Notes under the pieces: generated by a model
Told to the model about the DNA's origin: nothing
The model's input: the letters and a program-made list of their open reading frames with translations, nothing else
Database searches by the model: none
Program-made: the position numbers and the translations under genes
Assembly: GCA_033026295.1 (NCBI GenBank)
Contig: CM065185.1
Span: forward strand, 1,550,001-1,614,000
DNA from: Channa striata
Lineage: Eukaryota; Chordata; Actinopteri; Anabantiformes; Channidae
Reading direction: 5' to 3'
Length of the DNA: 64,000 nucleotides
Shown: piece by piece, positions 49,301-56,611 of the stretch
Layout of the letters: the number at the start of each line of letters is the position of its first letter
Position numbering within the stretch: the stretch's first letter is position 1

Positions 49301-52300
49301 ACTGCTGGATGTTTAGTTAGCTTTGTCAGCTGGAATGTTAAATCTCTTAATGTGAAGATTACTGAAAAACTTAATATCCCATATTTTCTACGACAAAGGG
49401 AATTTAACTTGATCACACCTAAGCAAGTGTTTAATCCAAAAATCACACTCCTTTGCATATGAACAATGAGAAAACAGTAAATCTCCTGGCTAATCGGCTA
49501 CGTCAGCAGACAGCCAATCAAACAATTTCGTTAGAAAATTACGACCAGGGCATGAGGTCACTTGCTTTTTTCATTATTTTAAATCGATCTATAGCATTTC
49601 CCCATCTGCAGATGCGTCAATTCCAGCTTTGAAGATCTTTCAAAACATGGAACCCAACTATAAGTATAGACACAGCTTCTGAATTAAACAAGCCTATATC
49701 AGCCATAGAAAAAGCAACTACAAGCAAACTACAGCAGACAACATAATAATTCGCCAGGTCCAGACGGGTTTCCCTCCAGATTTTTTAAAGCTTTCTCTCC
49801 CCAGCTTAGTCCGTTGTTAGTGTCTGTATTTGCCAAATGTTTCTCCTCTCAATCTCTTCCCCCAAACCTGCGTCACGCGTTGAGTGCTAGTCGCCCCGTC
49901 CAGTCTTGCTACTGAACACAAAAGGTTTGTCAAAAGTTTTAGCTCGTCATCTAGAGAAAATTATGCCTAGTATAAAAGAAAAAAGATATTTGTACTATTT
50001 GTAAATTTTTTTCAATAAATTACTCTGATCAAAACACAAAAAAATGTAGGTCTTTAGCCATCCACAGTACATAATACTGTGAAAAGCTTCAGGGACTTGA
50101 TGCAGAGGTGTATATTTGGATTTTATGCTGCCATAGGCCACATCTTTTCCTAAGAAGTCAGTGGATATTTCCAGAAGACAATGTTAGGCTTCGTTCTGTA
50201 CAGGCTACAATGTCACTCCAACATATTCTAGAGGGAAACAAATAAACAAATATGACAGTAAAAGTACAAATTATCCACTTCTGCCAATCTGCTTCATCAG
50301 CGATTTCCCTACTGCTGTGTACAGAGTATCACTTTTAGAATTTGGTTCATGTTGTCTTCCAAACACAAAAGAAAAGCATTTCATATTTTTTAGATTTGAA
50401 ATTGTTTGTCCTTGAAGAAAAAACAACTGTCACTAAGCATATATACAGTTTTGATTTACCATTGTATTATTATTTCAGTGGCTTTATTATGAGATACTTG
50501 TCCAGCTAACTCTGATGACATGATACCCTTAACACCTTTATCCATAGAACAATCCAAATAAAATAAAAAAGTAATTCCAAATAAAACCAAATTAGGGTAT
50601 GAATCATCAACACAATACCTAAAGAGCTTTATTCTCGGCATCCGAGCCTGCCAGGGTGTGTATGTATACTGTAAGAGGGTGTTGTGTGCATGTGTTGTGA
50701 TTGTTCACATCACATGAGTGCTGAGCATTTAAGTTCAAACTTTTCAAACAGTCAGCTCTCTGTCTTGCCATGACGTACAAATGGGGGTTGTAAATAAGAC
50801 ACAAATTTTCTGCTTGTTTTGAAAAGTTTTGCGTGGACTCAGCCGTGGAGGTCAATGCAGTCATTAATCAATACACCATAAATCTACAGGAGCGTGTGCT
50901 GATTGCCATGTCGTAAATCTCACAGTCAACCTCAAAGATGTCACATTGTCAGAAAGTCATTACACTTCCAGTATTTGCTGAATAAGTGACTCACACAAAT
51001 GCAGCACATGGAAACAATAGCGAAGGACCCCAGTATTCCCGCTGTGCCAACAATCCAGGTGAGACGCAGGAAGAGTATCACACCAAGGATGTTCTGCATG
51101 CACGGCAGGTAAACTCCGATGAACGTTCCCATTTGTGGGACCTGGGGTTGGAAAAACACAGACAAAGGTTTCTGGCAAAAATCGAAATTGTCAGTTAGGT
51201 GTCTTGAATATCGTCTTTCTTATTGCACCATGAGCCATCATGTAAATGTTTAGCTGCATATCAGCCACATGCTTTCGTTTTCCTGAACAGGTGAGCAATG
51301 GGAATGATATGAAACATTGGCATCCAGCTTTTTTGGATCTTTACCTTATGCACATCAAAGGTTCATAGTATTGGAAAATCTCTTTTTAATAAATACTTGC
51401 CTGCCATCGTCCTTAGCAGCAGTAAAGAGATCACACTTTTCCGGTTTTAAAGATAGAGGACACAATCTAAAATTCTTGTTATGAGCCAAACGTTATTAAA
51501 ATAACTATGGAGGTAAATGAAATGAAATAGGTATGCTCCAGTTTAAAAAGTCGTTCGTTGTTACTGTGCGTCCTGTGCGGTTCGGTGTGGAATCACTGGG
51601 AATTGAATTGAGGAAAGTTTGTACAAAAATGGACTTGATTCAATCATATCTGCCTGCTGAAGCTTCAGATGCTGATGCTTTTAGAAAATGTCTATAAAAT
51701 CAGTAGAGCCAGAAGAACATATCATAACAAGCACTACAAACTGCAGCATGTACTGTATCTACATCCTATATGCTATAGTCAGCAGCTTTTAGCAAGTTAA
51801 GTCACATAATTAAATGTGTAACAACTTGTTCTGTCAGAATTTCTTGCTGATGTTTAACATACAGACTTTTGGCACTGGTTTTCTTTGATTTCGTTTATGT
51901 TGATTAAAGAAATACAGAATGATAAGACAAACAAAAGGCTCAAATTGTGACTGAAATTTACTCAGTCAGGTGCTTCATGTCTGTCCTGATTATAAAATTT
52001 CCTTTAAAGTCCCATTGACATGTCAAGAAAACATACAGACATTATCATTAATATAAGATATTTTTAAAGCACTTTCAATACCATAGGGAAAGACATTTTG
52101 AAATGCCATTTTCTGAAAAAAATATAACAAAATAAGATTTTATATCATCGGGACGTGTTAATATTTACAGAAAAGAGGCCTGACCAGGCTTTTTAACCTT
52201 AGTGCTCATAGAAGGCATCGCACTGGATAACACACGCAATATATATTTCTACTAGCAAACAACAAATGACATACCATTTTGTGTGTTGCAAATGCTTTGT

Positions 52301-55243
52301 CCTGTCCAGTCTCCACTGCATGCAATAGTCTGCCTAAATGAGGCAAACTCCCTGATGTTGATTTCCAAATCTCCCACATTGTCTCTGTTTTGTTACTCTC
52401 TCTTTCTCTTCTTATTAGATTTTCTCCAGCTCACACTCTCTGAACGATCTGACTATTTAGTCCCAAGCCTACTTCTTTGCAAAAAAAAAAAAAAAAACTG
52501 CTACTATTCAGGGGGCGGGTTTTAATAAAACATCCTCAGTGCTTTTGCACAAAGCCACAGATCGAGATTCTGCTGACTGTTATGGTCTTTTAGATTCAGA
52601 GTTTTCAGTGTCAGAAACAAACTACAGAGAGCAACTCCTCACTGATTTCACTCATATCTGTAAATCTTTAGCATGTATATATTAGAGGGTAGCCTCAATA
52701 GGATGGGGGGGGGGTTCTTGCTCTCAGCATTTCAAAAATCCTGACTTATGCCACAGGCTAGCTGACAGAATGAAAATTTCATTCCATCATGCCTGTTATG
52801 TAAATTGTAGTGTACAAGGCTCAAAAATAAACTTTATATCATATGAAAAACTGTGAAACAAAGGAACCAACTAACAGCTTGGCTAGACTGTTGGAAACTG
52901 TTGGCACCATGTCTTTTACTAGGCTACAGTCCTTTGCTGTACTTTGGATAAAACCTTTAGACTACAATATATACTGTACCTCTGGTGACAAAGCCATTTT
53001 TAGACATTTTTGGAGCCAAGTATTTTGCTTTCTTGCAGAGAGTTAGATAACAAGCTTTCTACCACTATGAGATATTTCTGCTATGCATGAAGCTAAAACC
53101 AGCAGCCAGTAAATTTATCTGAACCTACCAGCACCTTTAGAAGAAGAGGGTCACTGCCCCCAGCTAAGAAATGGTCAAGCACATAACTCTGTGTGTGTCT
53201 GTCTACCCCTGTCTGCCACGCTCGATCCTAACTGAGAGCAGGCGTGCCAGGAACAAGCTCCACTTTCTGGCTGTGTCTGAGCTGGTGCTTAAACACAACT
53301 CTCCCACATCATAATGTTTGAGTTTGAGAATCTCCAGGGCTGAAGGAGAATTCAGTGGCCAAGCTGGACCTTTGTTTTTAAACCTAGTAATCCAGCAGCT
53401 TAAACGTGACCATAGATTAGTAGAGGGTAACACATTCCCTTGAGTAAAAAGCTGCGCTTTTCAAAGTCAAAAGCGTTCATGATAATAATGATAATAATAA
53501 TAACAACAACAACAACAACAACAACAATATAAGTAAGTGACTATACATCAACTAAAGAATTGGCTTGGGAGGCACAAAGTCTTGTAGAAATTTTTTTTTC
53601 CTAGACAAATCATCTCAACCAGATCTGAAAAGACGAATGGTCCAGAATTCCGCGTGAATGCAGTGAAGGTCTAACTCACAGCTACAGGAAGAGCTTTCTT
53701 TTGCTGCCAATGGTGGTTCATCCAGTTAATGATAGACTGTTGACATCACTTTTCCAGCATAACTTTGCATATTTAATGGCTGCGACCATGACAGTTTGTG
53801 TATTATTAGAATAGTAATATTGCTTTTGTTAATATTTCTGACTTTGGTGAAAATCAGATCACATATCATGACAAAATAATGCAGAAAACAAGGAGATTAC
53901 AAACAGTTCCATTACATTTTCTTGCGACCGTATCTATTTCTACTTTCTATGACGTTAGACTTGATTGGAGGGTGAAGAGAACAATTTACTTACCATTTTG
54001 AGTGAAGAAAACTTTAAACAGTCAAGTAACAACAGTGGAATCAACAATGTTACTACACCAGACAATAATGTCGTTCAGATCAACTTTTCCCAGTCACCTA
54101 GTATAGTATGTGTGGAAATGCACTGCATGGATTACAAGAGACTGAGGGTCTGTGTTGTCATAGCCTTGCAATTAAGAAAAAGTGGAAACAATTTGTAAAA
54201 CATGAATTACTATACTGCACATATTATGGTATGGTGTGCCAAAGAGCAATGACACGGGGCCAGTCCCAATAAGTCTGACATGTTCTTGAACCCCTTCTTG
54301 TAGCTAGCAGATAACTGTATGTCTTTTGTACTAGAAGCATTAAACCTTCAAAATCTACCAATTAGTTCATAATAAATCTCATAACATGAAAGACTATTAC
54401 AAAATGGCACATCTCTTACTCACAAACAGTCCATTCTTTAAATATGTTTATGAGCTTCTTTATCTCCTTGTGATTTTATTGCCAAAGACCAAAGTCTACA
54501 GTAAAGGCTTAAGAGACTGCAAAACTGAAGAGCCGATGTTCATTTTGCAGCAGCTCATACTATAGCTACAACAGGCAGCTAATAAATATCCATTAACGAG
54601 AACATCTTTAGTTTCTTCATTCCTGAAAATGGAATGGATTCATTTTATAGGAACAAAGACTAGAGCACACATTTATATAGAGCAGCTGTTGAAGTACTTA
54701 GCACAAAGACAATGTAACAAAAATGCAAAAGAAACACCTCATTAGTTTTAAGTGTGTGAAAGGTCATGTTACGTTCTACCTAGCAAAAACTGGGACTCAA
54801 ATGACAGCACATGCCCTATTTTTCTCCCTACTAACGTCACATACTGTAGGTAAATACCAACATTTCCACTGGCTATAAGAATAAATTCCATACCATGACT
54901 GTAACCTTTCTGACTCCATCTGCATATTCGGCCTCCTCATGCTCACGAACACCCTGGGTGAGGTTGGTGTAGTTGGCCAGATTGTTAAGAAAGGATGATA
55001 CCATCGGGTTACTGTCCATTTCCTCCTAAAGAGAGGAGGAGAAATAAGAAAAAGATAATTTAGCTGTGCTTTATCTTACATTATCTGTACTATGTACTAT
55101 ACTGTACTTAAACTACAACTATTAGTTATTCACAATGACAAATTATTTTTGTCTTACCTCAAACAGGGCCATGTTCTTGCCTTCGTAATAGTTTTCTTCA
55201 TCACTGTTGATGAATGGGCTGGACTCTCTCTGACCGTCATCAT
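33638..55243 (-). CDS. slc12a7: slc12a7 gene: K-Cl cotransporter 4 (KCC4), 26 coding exons, first coding exon missing
   Basis: Electroneutral K+ and Cl- symporter of the plasma membrane (SLC12 family), used in cell-volume control and epithelial ion transport. The exons listed separately join with consistent phase into 1077 codons plus stop, against 1083 residues for human KCC4. In order they give a cytosolic N-terminus (GKNMALFEEEM), twelve membrane helices with the K+-site Tyr in MYILG, a large glycosylated loop with four Cys between helices 5 and 6, and a long cytosolic C-terminus ending EVITIYS. KCC4 is chosen over KCC1-3 because of ALVVFVGVKYVNKLALVF, VCLLGNRS, SVLEGT, the exon 23 insert (IQSISDVSRGSIKRKK) and KPEWENLNQSNVRRMHT. 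The first coding exon is not recognised between 55244 and 64000. Teleosts carry a and b copies; which one this is cannot be told here. Confidence 0.95.
34565..34698 (-). CDS. slc12a7: slc12a7 coding exon 26
   Basis: 134 bp, phase 2 to 1. It encodes NQSNVRRMHTAVRLNEAVVK, then SHLVLLNMPGPPKNKKGDEN. The Thr in RRMHTAV is the second conserved WNK/SPAK phosphorylation site known in KCCs. The acceptor is AATGTAG and the donor AACT|GTATCC. Confidence 0.95.
35009..35023 (-). CDS. slc12a7: slc12a7 coding exon 25, a 15-bp microexon
   Basis: Fifteen bases between CCTCCAG and CT|GTAAGT. With two bases from exon 24 and one from exon 26 they encode PEWENL, so the joined protein reads KPEWENLNQSNVRRMHT as in human KCC4. 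Exons 24 and 26 fit in frame only with this microexon, or, because 15 is divisible by 3, with it cleanly skipped. Confidence 0.88.
35360..35529 (-). CDS. slc12a7: slc12a7 coding exon 24
   Basis: 170 bp, phase 0 to 2. It encodes AQLIHDRNTASHSTMNDKAG, then DRVHMTWTKDKLLNERN and a tail ending DMFNMKP. HMTWTKDK is a KCC hallmark. The variable acidic stretch before it is shorter than in human KCC4. The acceptor is TTTGGCAG and the donor ACC|GTAAGT. Confidence 0.93.
36444..36545 (-). CDS. slc12a7: slc12a7 coding exon 23 (KCC4-type regulatory segment)
   Basis: 102 bp, 34 codons, phase 0. It encodes IQSISDVSRGSIKRKKSSGT, then DVPSHNTLCIPKDE. Human KCC4 has the same opening (IQSI, SRGSIRRKN) and an NTRLRLNV motif holding a WNK/SPAK-regulated Thr; here the NT is kept but the context differs. 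The acceptor is TTCAG and the donor GAG|GTAGCC. Confidence 0.9.
36747..36854 (-). CDS. slc12a7: slc12a7 coding exon 22
   Basis: 108 bp, 36 codons, phase 0. It encodes HDSDISAFTYEKTLVMEQRS, then QMLKQMQLSRTERERE. The acceptor is CTCTAG and the donor GAG|GTACAT. Confidence 0.94.
37028..37159 (-). CDS. slc12a7: slc12a7 coding exon 21
   Basis: 132 bp, 44 codons, phase 0. It encodes VWKKCKMRIFTVAQMDDNSI, then QMKKDLQIFLYQLRLDAVVE and VVEM. The acceptor is CTGTAG and the donor ATG|GTAAGT. Confidence 0.95.
37655..37815 (+). repeat. degraded SINE-like repeat
   Basis: It contains TTCAATTTCTGGTTCGTGCT and a TTGGGCAAGATATT block, reminiscent of tRNA-promoter-like SINE bodies. It lies in slc12a7 intron 20. 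Family not identified. Confidence 0.35.
38240..38350 (+). repeat. L2-type LINE 3' tail remnant
   Basis: TTTTATTATGAAAATGCCTG, then GTTGTAAATTGGC and TGGCGCTATAAGTTGAATT follow the tail of the L2 copies at 6 kb and 31 kb. A short (AGATA)n run follows. It lies in slc12a7 intron 20. Confidence 0.6.
38478..38647 (-). CDS. slc12a7: slc12a7 coding exon 20
   Basis: 170 bp, phase 1 to 0. It encodes VRETTAAHQALLIAKNIDHF, then EGTIDVWWIVHDGGLLMLLP, conserved KCC C-terminal core. The donor is AAG|GTATGT. Confidence 0.95.
38976..39171 (-). CDS. slc12a7: slc12a7 coding exon 19
   Basis: 196 bp, phase 0 to 1. It encodes ERTKGFSHVVVSSSLRDGFS, then LLIQSAGLGGMKHNTVLMAW, cytosolic domain. The acceptor is TTGCAG and the donor ATAG|GTAAAC. 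Confidence 0.94.
39596..39764 (-). CDS. slc12a7: slc12a7 coding exon 18
   Basis: 169 bp, phase 2 to 0. It encodes PQVLVLCKLDSNLAVKHPRL, then LSFTSQLKAGRGLTIVSSVL and EGTYMTRW, cytosolic domain. SVLEGT points to KCC4. The donor is AAG|GTTAGT. Confidence 0.94.
39901..40005 (-). CDS. slc12a7: slc12a7 coding exon 17
   Basis: 105 bp, phase 2 to 2. It encodes KEWGDGIRGLSLNAARYALI, then RLEDAPPHTKNW, the start of the cytosolic C-terminal domain, conserved in all KCCs. The acceptor is TTGCAG and the donor GGAG|GTAAGT. Confidence 0.95.
40165..40284 (-). CDS. slc12a7: slc12a7 coding exon 16 (helices 11 and 12)
   Basis: 120 bp, phase 2 to 2. It encodes SLSFIGMSLCVSLMFISSWY, then YALVAMVIAGCIYKYIEYRG, the last two membrane helices and the entry to the cytosolic C-terminus. 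The donor is AGAGG|GTGAGT. Confidence 0.95.
40375..40473 (-). CDS. slc12a7: slc12a7 coding exon 15 (helix 10)
   Basis: 99 bp, phase 2 to 2. It encodes FFLMCYLFVNLACAVQTLLR, then TPNWRPRFKFYH. The acceptor is GCCCAG and the donor CACTG|GTGAGC. Confidence 0.95.
40940..41058 (-). CDS. slc12a7: slc12a7 coding exon 14 (helix 9)
   Basis: 119 bp, phase 0 to 2. It encodes VFGHGKANGEPTWGLLLTVG, then ICEIGILIASLDDVAPILSM (last codon split). ICEIGILIASLD is KCC4-like. The donor is CAT|GTATGT. Confidence 0.95.
42362..42536 (-). CDS. slc12a7: slc12a7 coding exon 13 (helix 8)
   Basis: 175 bp, phase 2 to 0. It encodes ALAWPSPWLIVIGSFFSCCG, then AGLQSLTGAPRLLQAIARDG and IIPFLH, the most conserved SLC12 block. 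The acceptor is TGTAG and the donor CAT|GTGAGT. Confidence 0.96.
42831..42888 (-). CDS. slc12a7: slc12a7 coding exon 12 (helix 7)
   Basis: 58 bp, phase 1 to 2. It encodes ISCVVLFGASIEGVVLRDK (last codon split). Other KCCs have ACIEGVVLRDK, so Cys is Ser here. The acceptor is GATAAG and the donor CAA|GTAAGT. Confidence 0.93.
43129..43227 (-). CDS. slc12a7: slc12a7 coding exon 11 (helix 6 end, helix 7 start)
   Basis: 99 bp, phase 1 to 1. It encodes IMAGSNRSGDLRDAQKSIPI, then GTIMAIVTTSLI, invariant SLC12 sequence. The acceptor ATTTATTTTAG sits directly after a (TG)31 tract in the transcript sense. The donor is ATCT|GTATCC; the leftover T joins AC of exon 12 to give Tyr. Confidence 0.93.
43239..43300. 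repeat. (CA)31 microsatellite next to the exon 11 acceptor
   Basis: 62 bp of pure CA on the plus strand inside slc12a7 intron 10 (147 bp). In the transcript it is (UG)31 followed by AUUUAUUUUAG and exon 11. Confidence 0.98.
43375..43554 (-). CDS. slc12a7: slc12a7 coding exon 10 (end of extracellular loop, helix 6)
   Basis: 180 bp, phase 1 to 1. It opens with ENLWSNY, continues with a poorly conserved acidic stretch (EKEDLPSEPAQIKKADPSED), then NDITTCFTLLVGIYFPSVT, which is helix 6. The acceptor is CTGCCAG and the donor ACAG|GTAGAT. Confidence 0.94.
43627..43722. repeat. trinucleotide microsatellite in slc12a7 intron 9
   Basis: (ATT)n grading into (ATC)n and (ACT/AGT)n, filling almost half of intron 9 (43555-43770). 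Confidence 0.95.
43771..43982 (-). CDS. slc12a7: slc12a7 coding exon 9 (large extracellular loop)
   Basis: 212 bp, phase 2 to 1. It encodes VCLLGNRSLKNEKFETC and a stretch with SLFCDSEYPNTTCDEYFTLN. The four loop Cys conserved in KCCs and several N-glycosylation sequons (NRS, NIT, NTT, NLT) are visible. The donor is CGAG|GTGAGA. Confidence 0.94.
44325..44429 (-). CDS. slc12a7: slc12a7 coding exon 8 (helix 5)
   Basis: 105 bp, phase 2 to 2. It encodes YVNKLALVFLSCVILSIMAT, then YAGVIKTAIEPPSF, i.e. helix 5 and the start of the large extracellular loop. The acceptor is CTGCAG and the donor AA|GTGAGT. Confidence 0.95.
44480..44562. repeat. (TGTGTGAGTG)n microsatellite in slc12a7 intron 7
   Basis: Seven perfect 10-bp units plus partial ones, ending 9 bp from the exon 7 donor. 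The intron is only 142 bp long. Confidence 0.97.
44572..44696 (-). CDS. slc12a7: slc12a7 coding exon 7 (helix 4)
   Basis: 125 bp, phase 0 to 2. It encodes a short extracellular loop (TYIVPSAIVLEEKEGKP), then MYNNMRIYGTCCLLLMALVV and FVGVK. The ALVVFVGVK wording is KCC4-like. The donor AA|GTAAGT lies 9 bp from a (TGTGTGAGTG)n microsatellite that fills much of the next intron. Confidence 0.95.
44796..44926 (-). CDS. slc12a7: slc12a7 coding exon 6 (helix 3, K+-site tyrosine)
   Basis: 131 bp. It encodes GGSYYMISRALGPEFGGAVG, then LCFYLGTTFAGSMYILGTIE. The Tyr of MYILG matches the K+-coordinating Tyr known from KCC1/NKCC1 structures. The acceptor is CCAAAG and the donor CTG|GTATGT. A partial copy of this exon lies in the preceding intron near 45518-45579. 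Confidence 0.95.
45425..45700 (+). repeat. SINE-like repeat carrying a copy of part of slc12a7 exon 6
   Basis: The body reads AAGTGTCCTTGGGCAAGACA, GTTGCTCCCGGTGAGCGTCG and, further on, GTGTAAAGCACTTTGAGTGC, a common fish short repeat. At about 45518-45579 the repeat is split by a block nearly identical to exon 6 (44851-44928) with a 14-bp internal deletion. Confidence 0.75.
46330..46690 (+). mobile_element. Tc1/mariner transposase relic
   Basis: The plus strand reads in shifting frames like the middle of a fish Tc1-type transposase: a stretch equivalent to TSETKVEL, then a WKKIKYGGESIVI block (46490-46537). Stops and frameshifts break it. It lies in slc12a7 intron 5. Confidence 0.6.
47337..47391 (-). 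CDS. slc12a7: slc12a7 coding exon 5 (helix 2)
   Basis: 55 bp, phase 0 to 1. It encodes TLLTAISMSAIATNGVVP, the highly conserved helix 2 core, and ends with a single G that joins CT of exon 6 to give Ala of the VVPAGGSYYMIS motif. The donor is CCAG|GTACGT. Confidence 0.95.
47865..47975 (+). mobile_element. short Tc1/mariner 5' fragment
   Basis: GCATCCATTAAGGGCTTGGT, then CAAGCAGAGATGGGCCGAGG and CACTTTGTGCAAAAC resemble the region just before the transposase start in the Tc1 family also seen at 62180-62710. It lies in slc12a7 intron 4. Confidence 0.5.
48200..50020 (+). mobile_element. L1-clade LINE relic with ORF1 and ORF2 pieces
   Basis: ORF1 pieces: TELTELREKCEDLEERMRG at about 48330-48400 (coiled coil), then SKLLTEVLQMDKGVLVD, SRAIVAKLDYYQDYEEF and PLQFNGKSIGIFPDYTS to 48640. 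ORF2 pieces: VSFVSWNVKSLN near 49320 (endonuclease start), SPGPDGFPSRFFKAFSPQLS near 49755, and LSKVLARHLEKIMPSI near 49930 (reverse transcriptase). Large internal deletions and frameshifts make it inactive. It lies in slc12a7 intron 4. Confidence 0.82.
50995..51141 (-). CDS. slc12a7: slc12a7 coding exon 4 (helix 1 and start of helix 2)
   Basis: 147 bp, 49 codons, phase 0. It encodes QMGTFIGVYLPCMQNILGVI followed by LFLRLTWIVGTAGI, the broken helix 1 that forms part of the ion sites in SLC12 transporters. The acceptor is CCCCAG and the donor TGT|GTGAGT. Confidence 0.95.
53483..53528. repeat. (TAA)n(CAA)n microsatellite
   Basis: Short triplet repeat in slc12a7 intron 3. Between 51142 and 54893 nothing else is recognised apart from a poly-A run near 52482. 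Confidence 0.9.
54894..55025 (-). CDS. slc12a7: slc12a7 coding exon 3
   Basis: 132 bp, 44 codons, phase 0 at both ends. It encodes EEMDSNPMVSSFLNNLANYT, then NLTQGVREHEEAE, the cytosolic pre-helix-1 segment shared by KCCs. The acceptor is TTTAG and the donor ATG|GTATGG. Confidence 0.94.
55158..55243 (-). CDS. slc12a7: slc12a7 coding exon 2 (first visible)
   Basis: 86 bp, entering in phase (2 bases complete a split codon) and ending on a full codon. The acceptor is TTAATAG and the donor GAG|GTAAGA. It encodes the cytosolic N-terminal stretch QRESSPFINSDEENYYEGKN followed by MALFE, the conserved KCC segment before helix 1. Confidence 0.93.
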
Positions 55244-55916
55244 CTATTAAGGGAAATACAGAGGACAAATAATCATACTTTGACAGAAAATAATTAAGAT
55301 AACAGCAAAGTGTACATTCTATGTACTAACTGTGATGGACTTAATGCTAGTCGAAAGTGGACAGGCCATGTACATGTAAAGGTATTTATTCTTTTGAGGG
55401 CTCATTCAAACATTCTATTTTAATGCAGCCTTTCATTTTGTCTTTGGTACCCAAATGTTTCTATCCTAAAGTGAAAGAAAATGCCAAACTGACACTGGAA
55501 TTTCCCTCACTGATCAAAAACCTCTTATGAAATCAATGGCTAGTGTAGCTCAGCCAGAGAGTGTCAGACAAAGACAGTTTTGTAGAAAAAACAAAAGGAG
55601 TCTGTGTCGTGTCATTTAGGTTGTTCAGAAAGATCAACAGTGTCATATACTTTGTAGACAAGTAACTCTAGTTAGACTTAATCCCAGAGGGAAATTGCCA
55701 TGTTACAGTTGTTCTTTGCTCAAAGAAAGGAAAGACATCCGTCAATAAGATTATAAAGTCTACAGATGAATAAAAGAGGTGTCAAAAGCAGTTACATAAT
55801 ACTTCATATGCAAATGACAGACATTAAGGATTGGCAGAAGGTTAGAAACTGTTTTGAGTTAACCACACTCAAAATCTAAGAGCTATAAAGCTAGTCAATA
55901 GATTAATTCCTTAGTT

Positions 55917-56611
55917 CAGGGGTCTCAGACTCGCGGCCCGCGAGGCGATAGTTTGTGGCCCCCACCTTATTATTAAAGTTTAATGTTAGTGCGGCCCGCG
56001 AGTTTGTTATGAACGGCACGGAGCGGAAATCACGTAAATTGCGGAAATGACGTATATTGAGGAAATGACGTTCTTTGTGCGTCGGCTAAACACTTGATTG
56101 AAACTTCCAAGTCCAAGTACAGGTCCAGAATTACTGATGATCATCTTCAAGCCATACTGAGGGTCTCAACTGCTTCCTCCCTCAAGCCAAATGTGGCTCA
56201 GTTCTGCGAGAAGAAGCGCTGCCAGGTCTCTAGCAGCAAGATGTAGGCAAGAGAGGCCATGTTCAGAAGAGCAGTTCATGTTCTTCAATGTTCCACTTAT
56301 GTTCAGGACAATTCATGTTCAGAAGAAAGCTTAAAGAACTGTTAATACAGACATTTGAATCCTAATTATTATAATTATTATTATTATTTTATTTACTTAT
56401 TACTGATTGATTTTCTTATTAATTTCTTATTTATTTTCTTCTAATTTGTTTATTTATTTTTTCATATTATTTTGTGTTAAAAATAAAAAATAAAGACATT
56501 TGAGAAGATTAAAATTATTTAAAAGTTTTTCTTGTGGAAACCTGATGCGGCCCAGCCTCACCCCGACTCTGCCTCCAGCGGCCCCCAAGTAAATTGAGTT
56601 TGAGACCCCTG
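55917..56611 (+). mobile_element. non-autonomous hAT transposon with intact ends
   Basis: The ends are CAGGGGTCTCAGACTCGCGG and, on the other strand, CAGGGGTCTCAAACTC. They are flanked by the identical 8-bp target duplication CCTTAGTT (55909-55916 and 56612-56619). Inside, 56092-56240 still reads ITDDHLQAILRVSTASSLKP, NVAQFCEKKRCQV and a stop, the end of an hAT-family transposase. Total 695 bp, so it cannot move by itself. Confidence 0.9.

Noticed and set aside
33638..55243. Assignment to KCC1, KCC2 or KCC3 (slc12a4, slc12a5, slc12a6)
   Set aside because: KYVNKLALVF, VCLLGNRS, SVLEGT and KPEWENLNQSNV favour KCC4.
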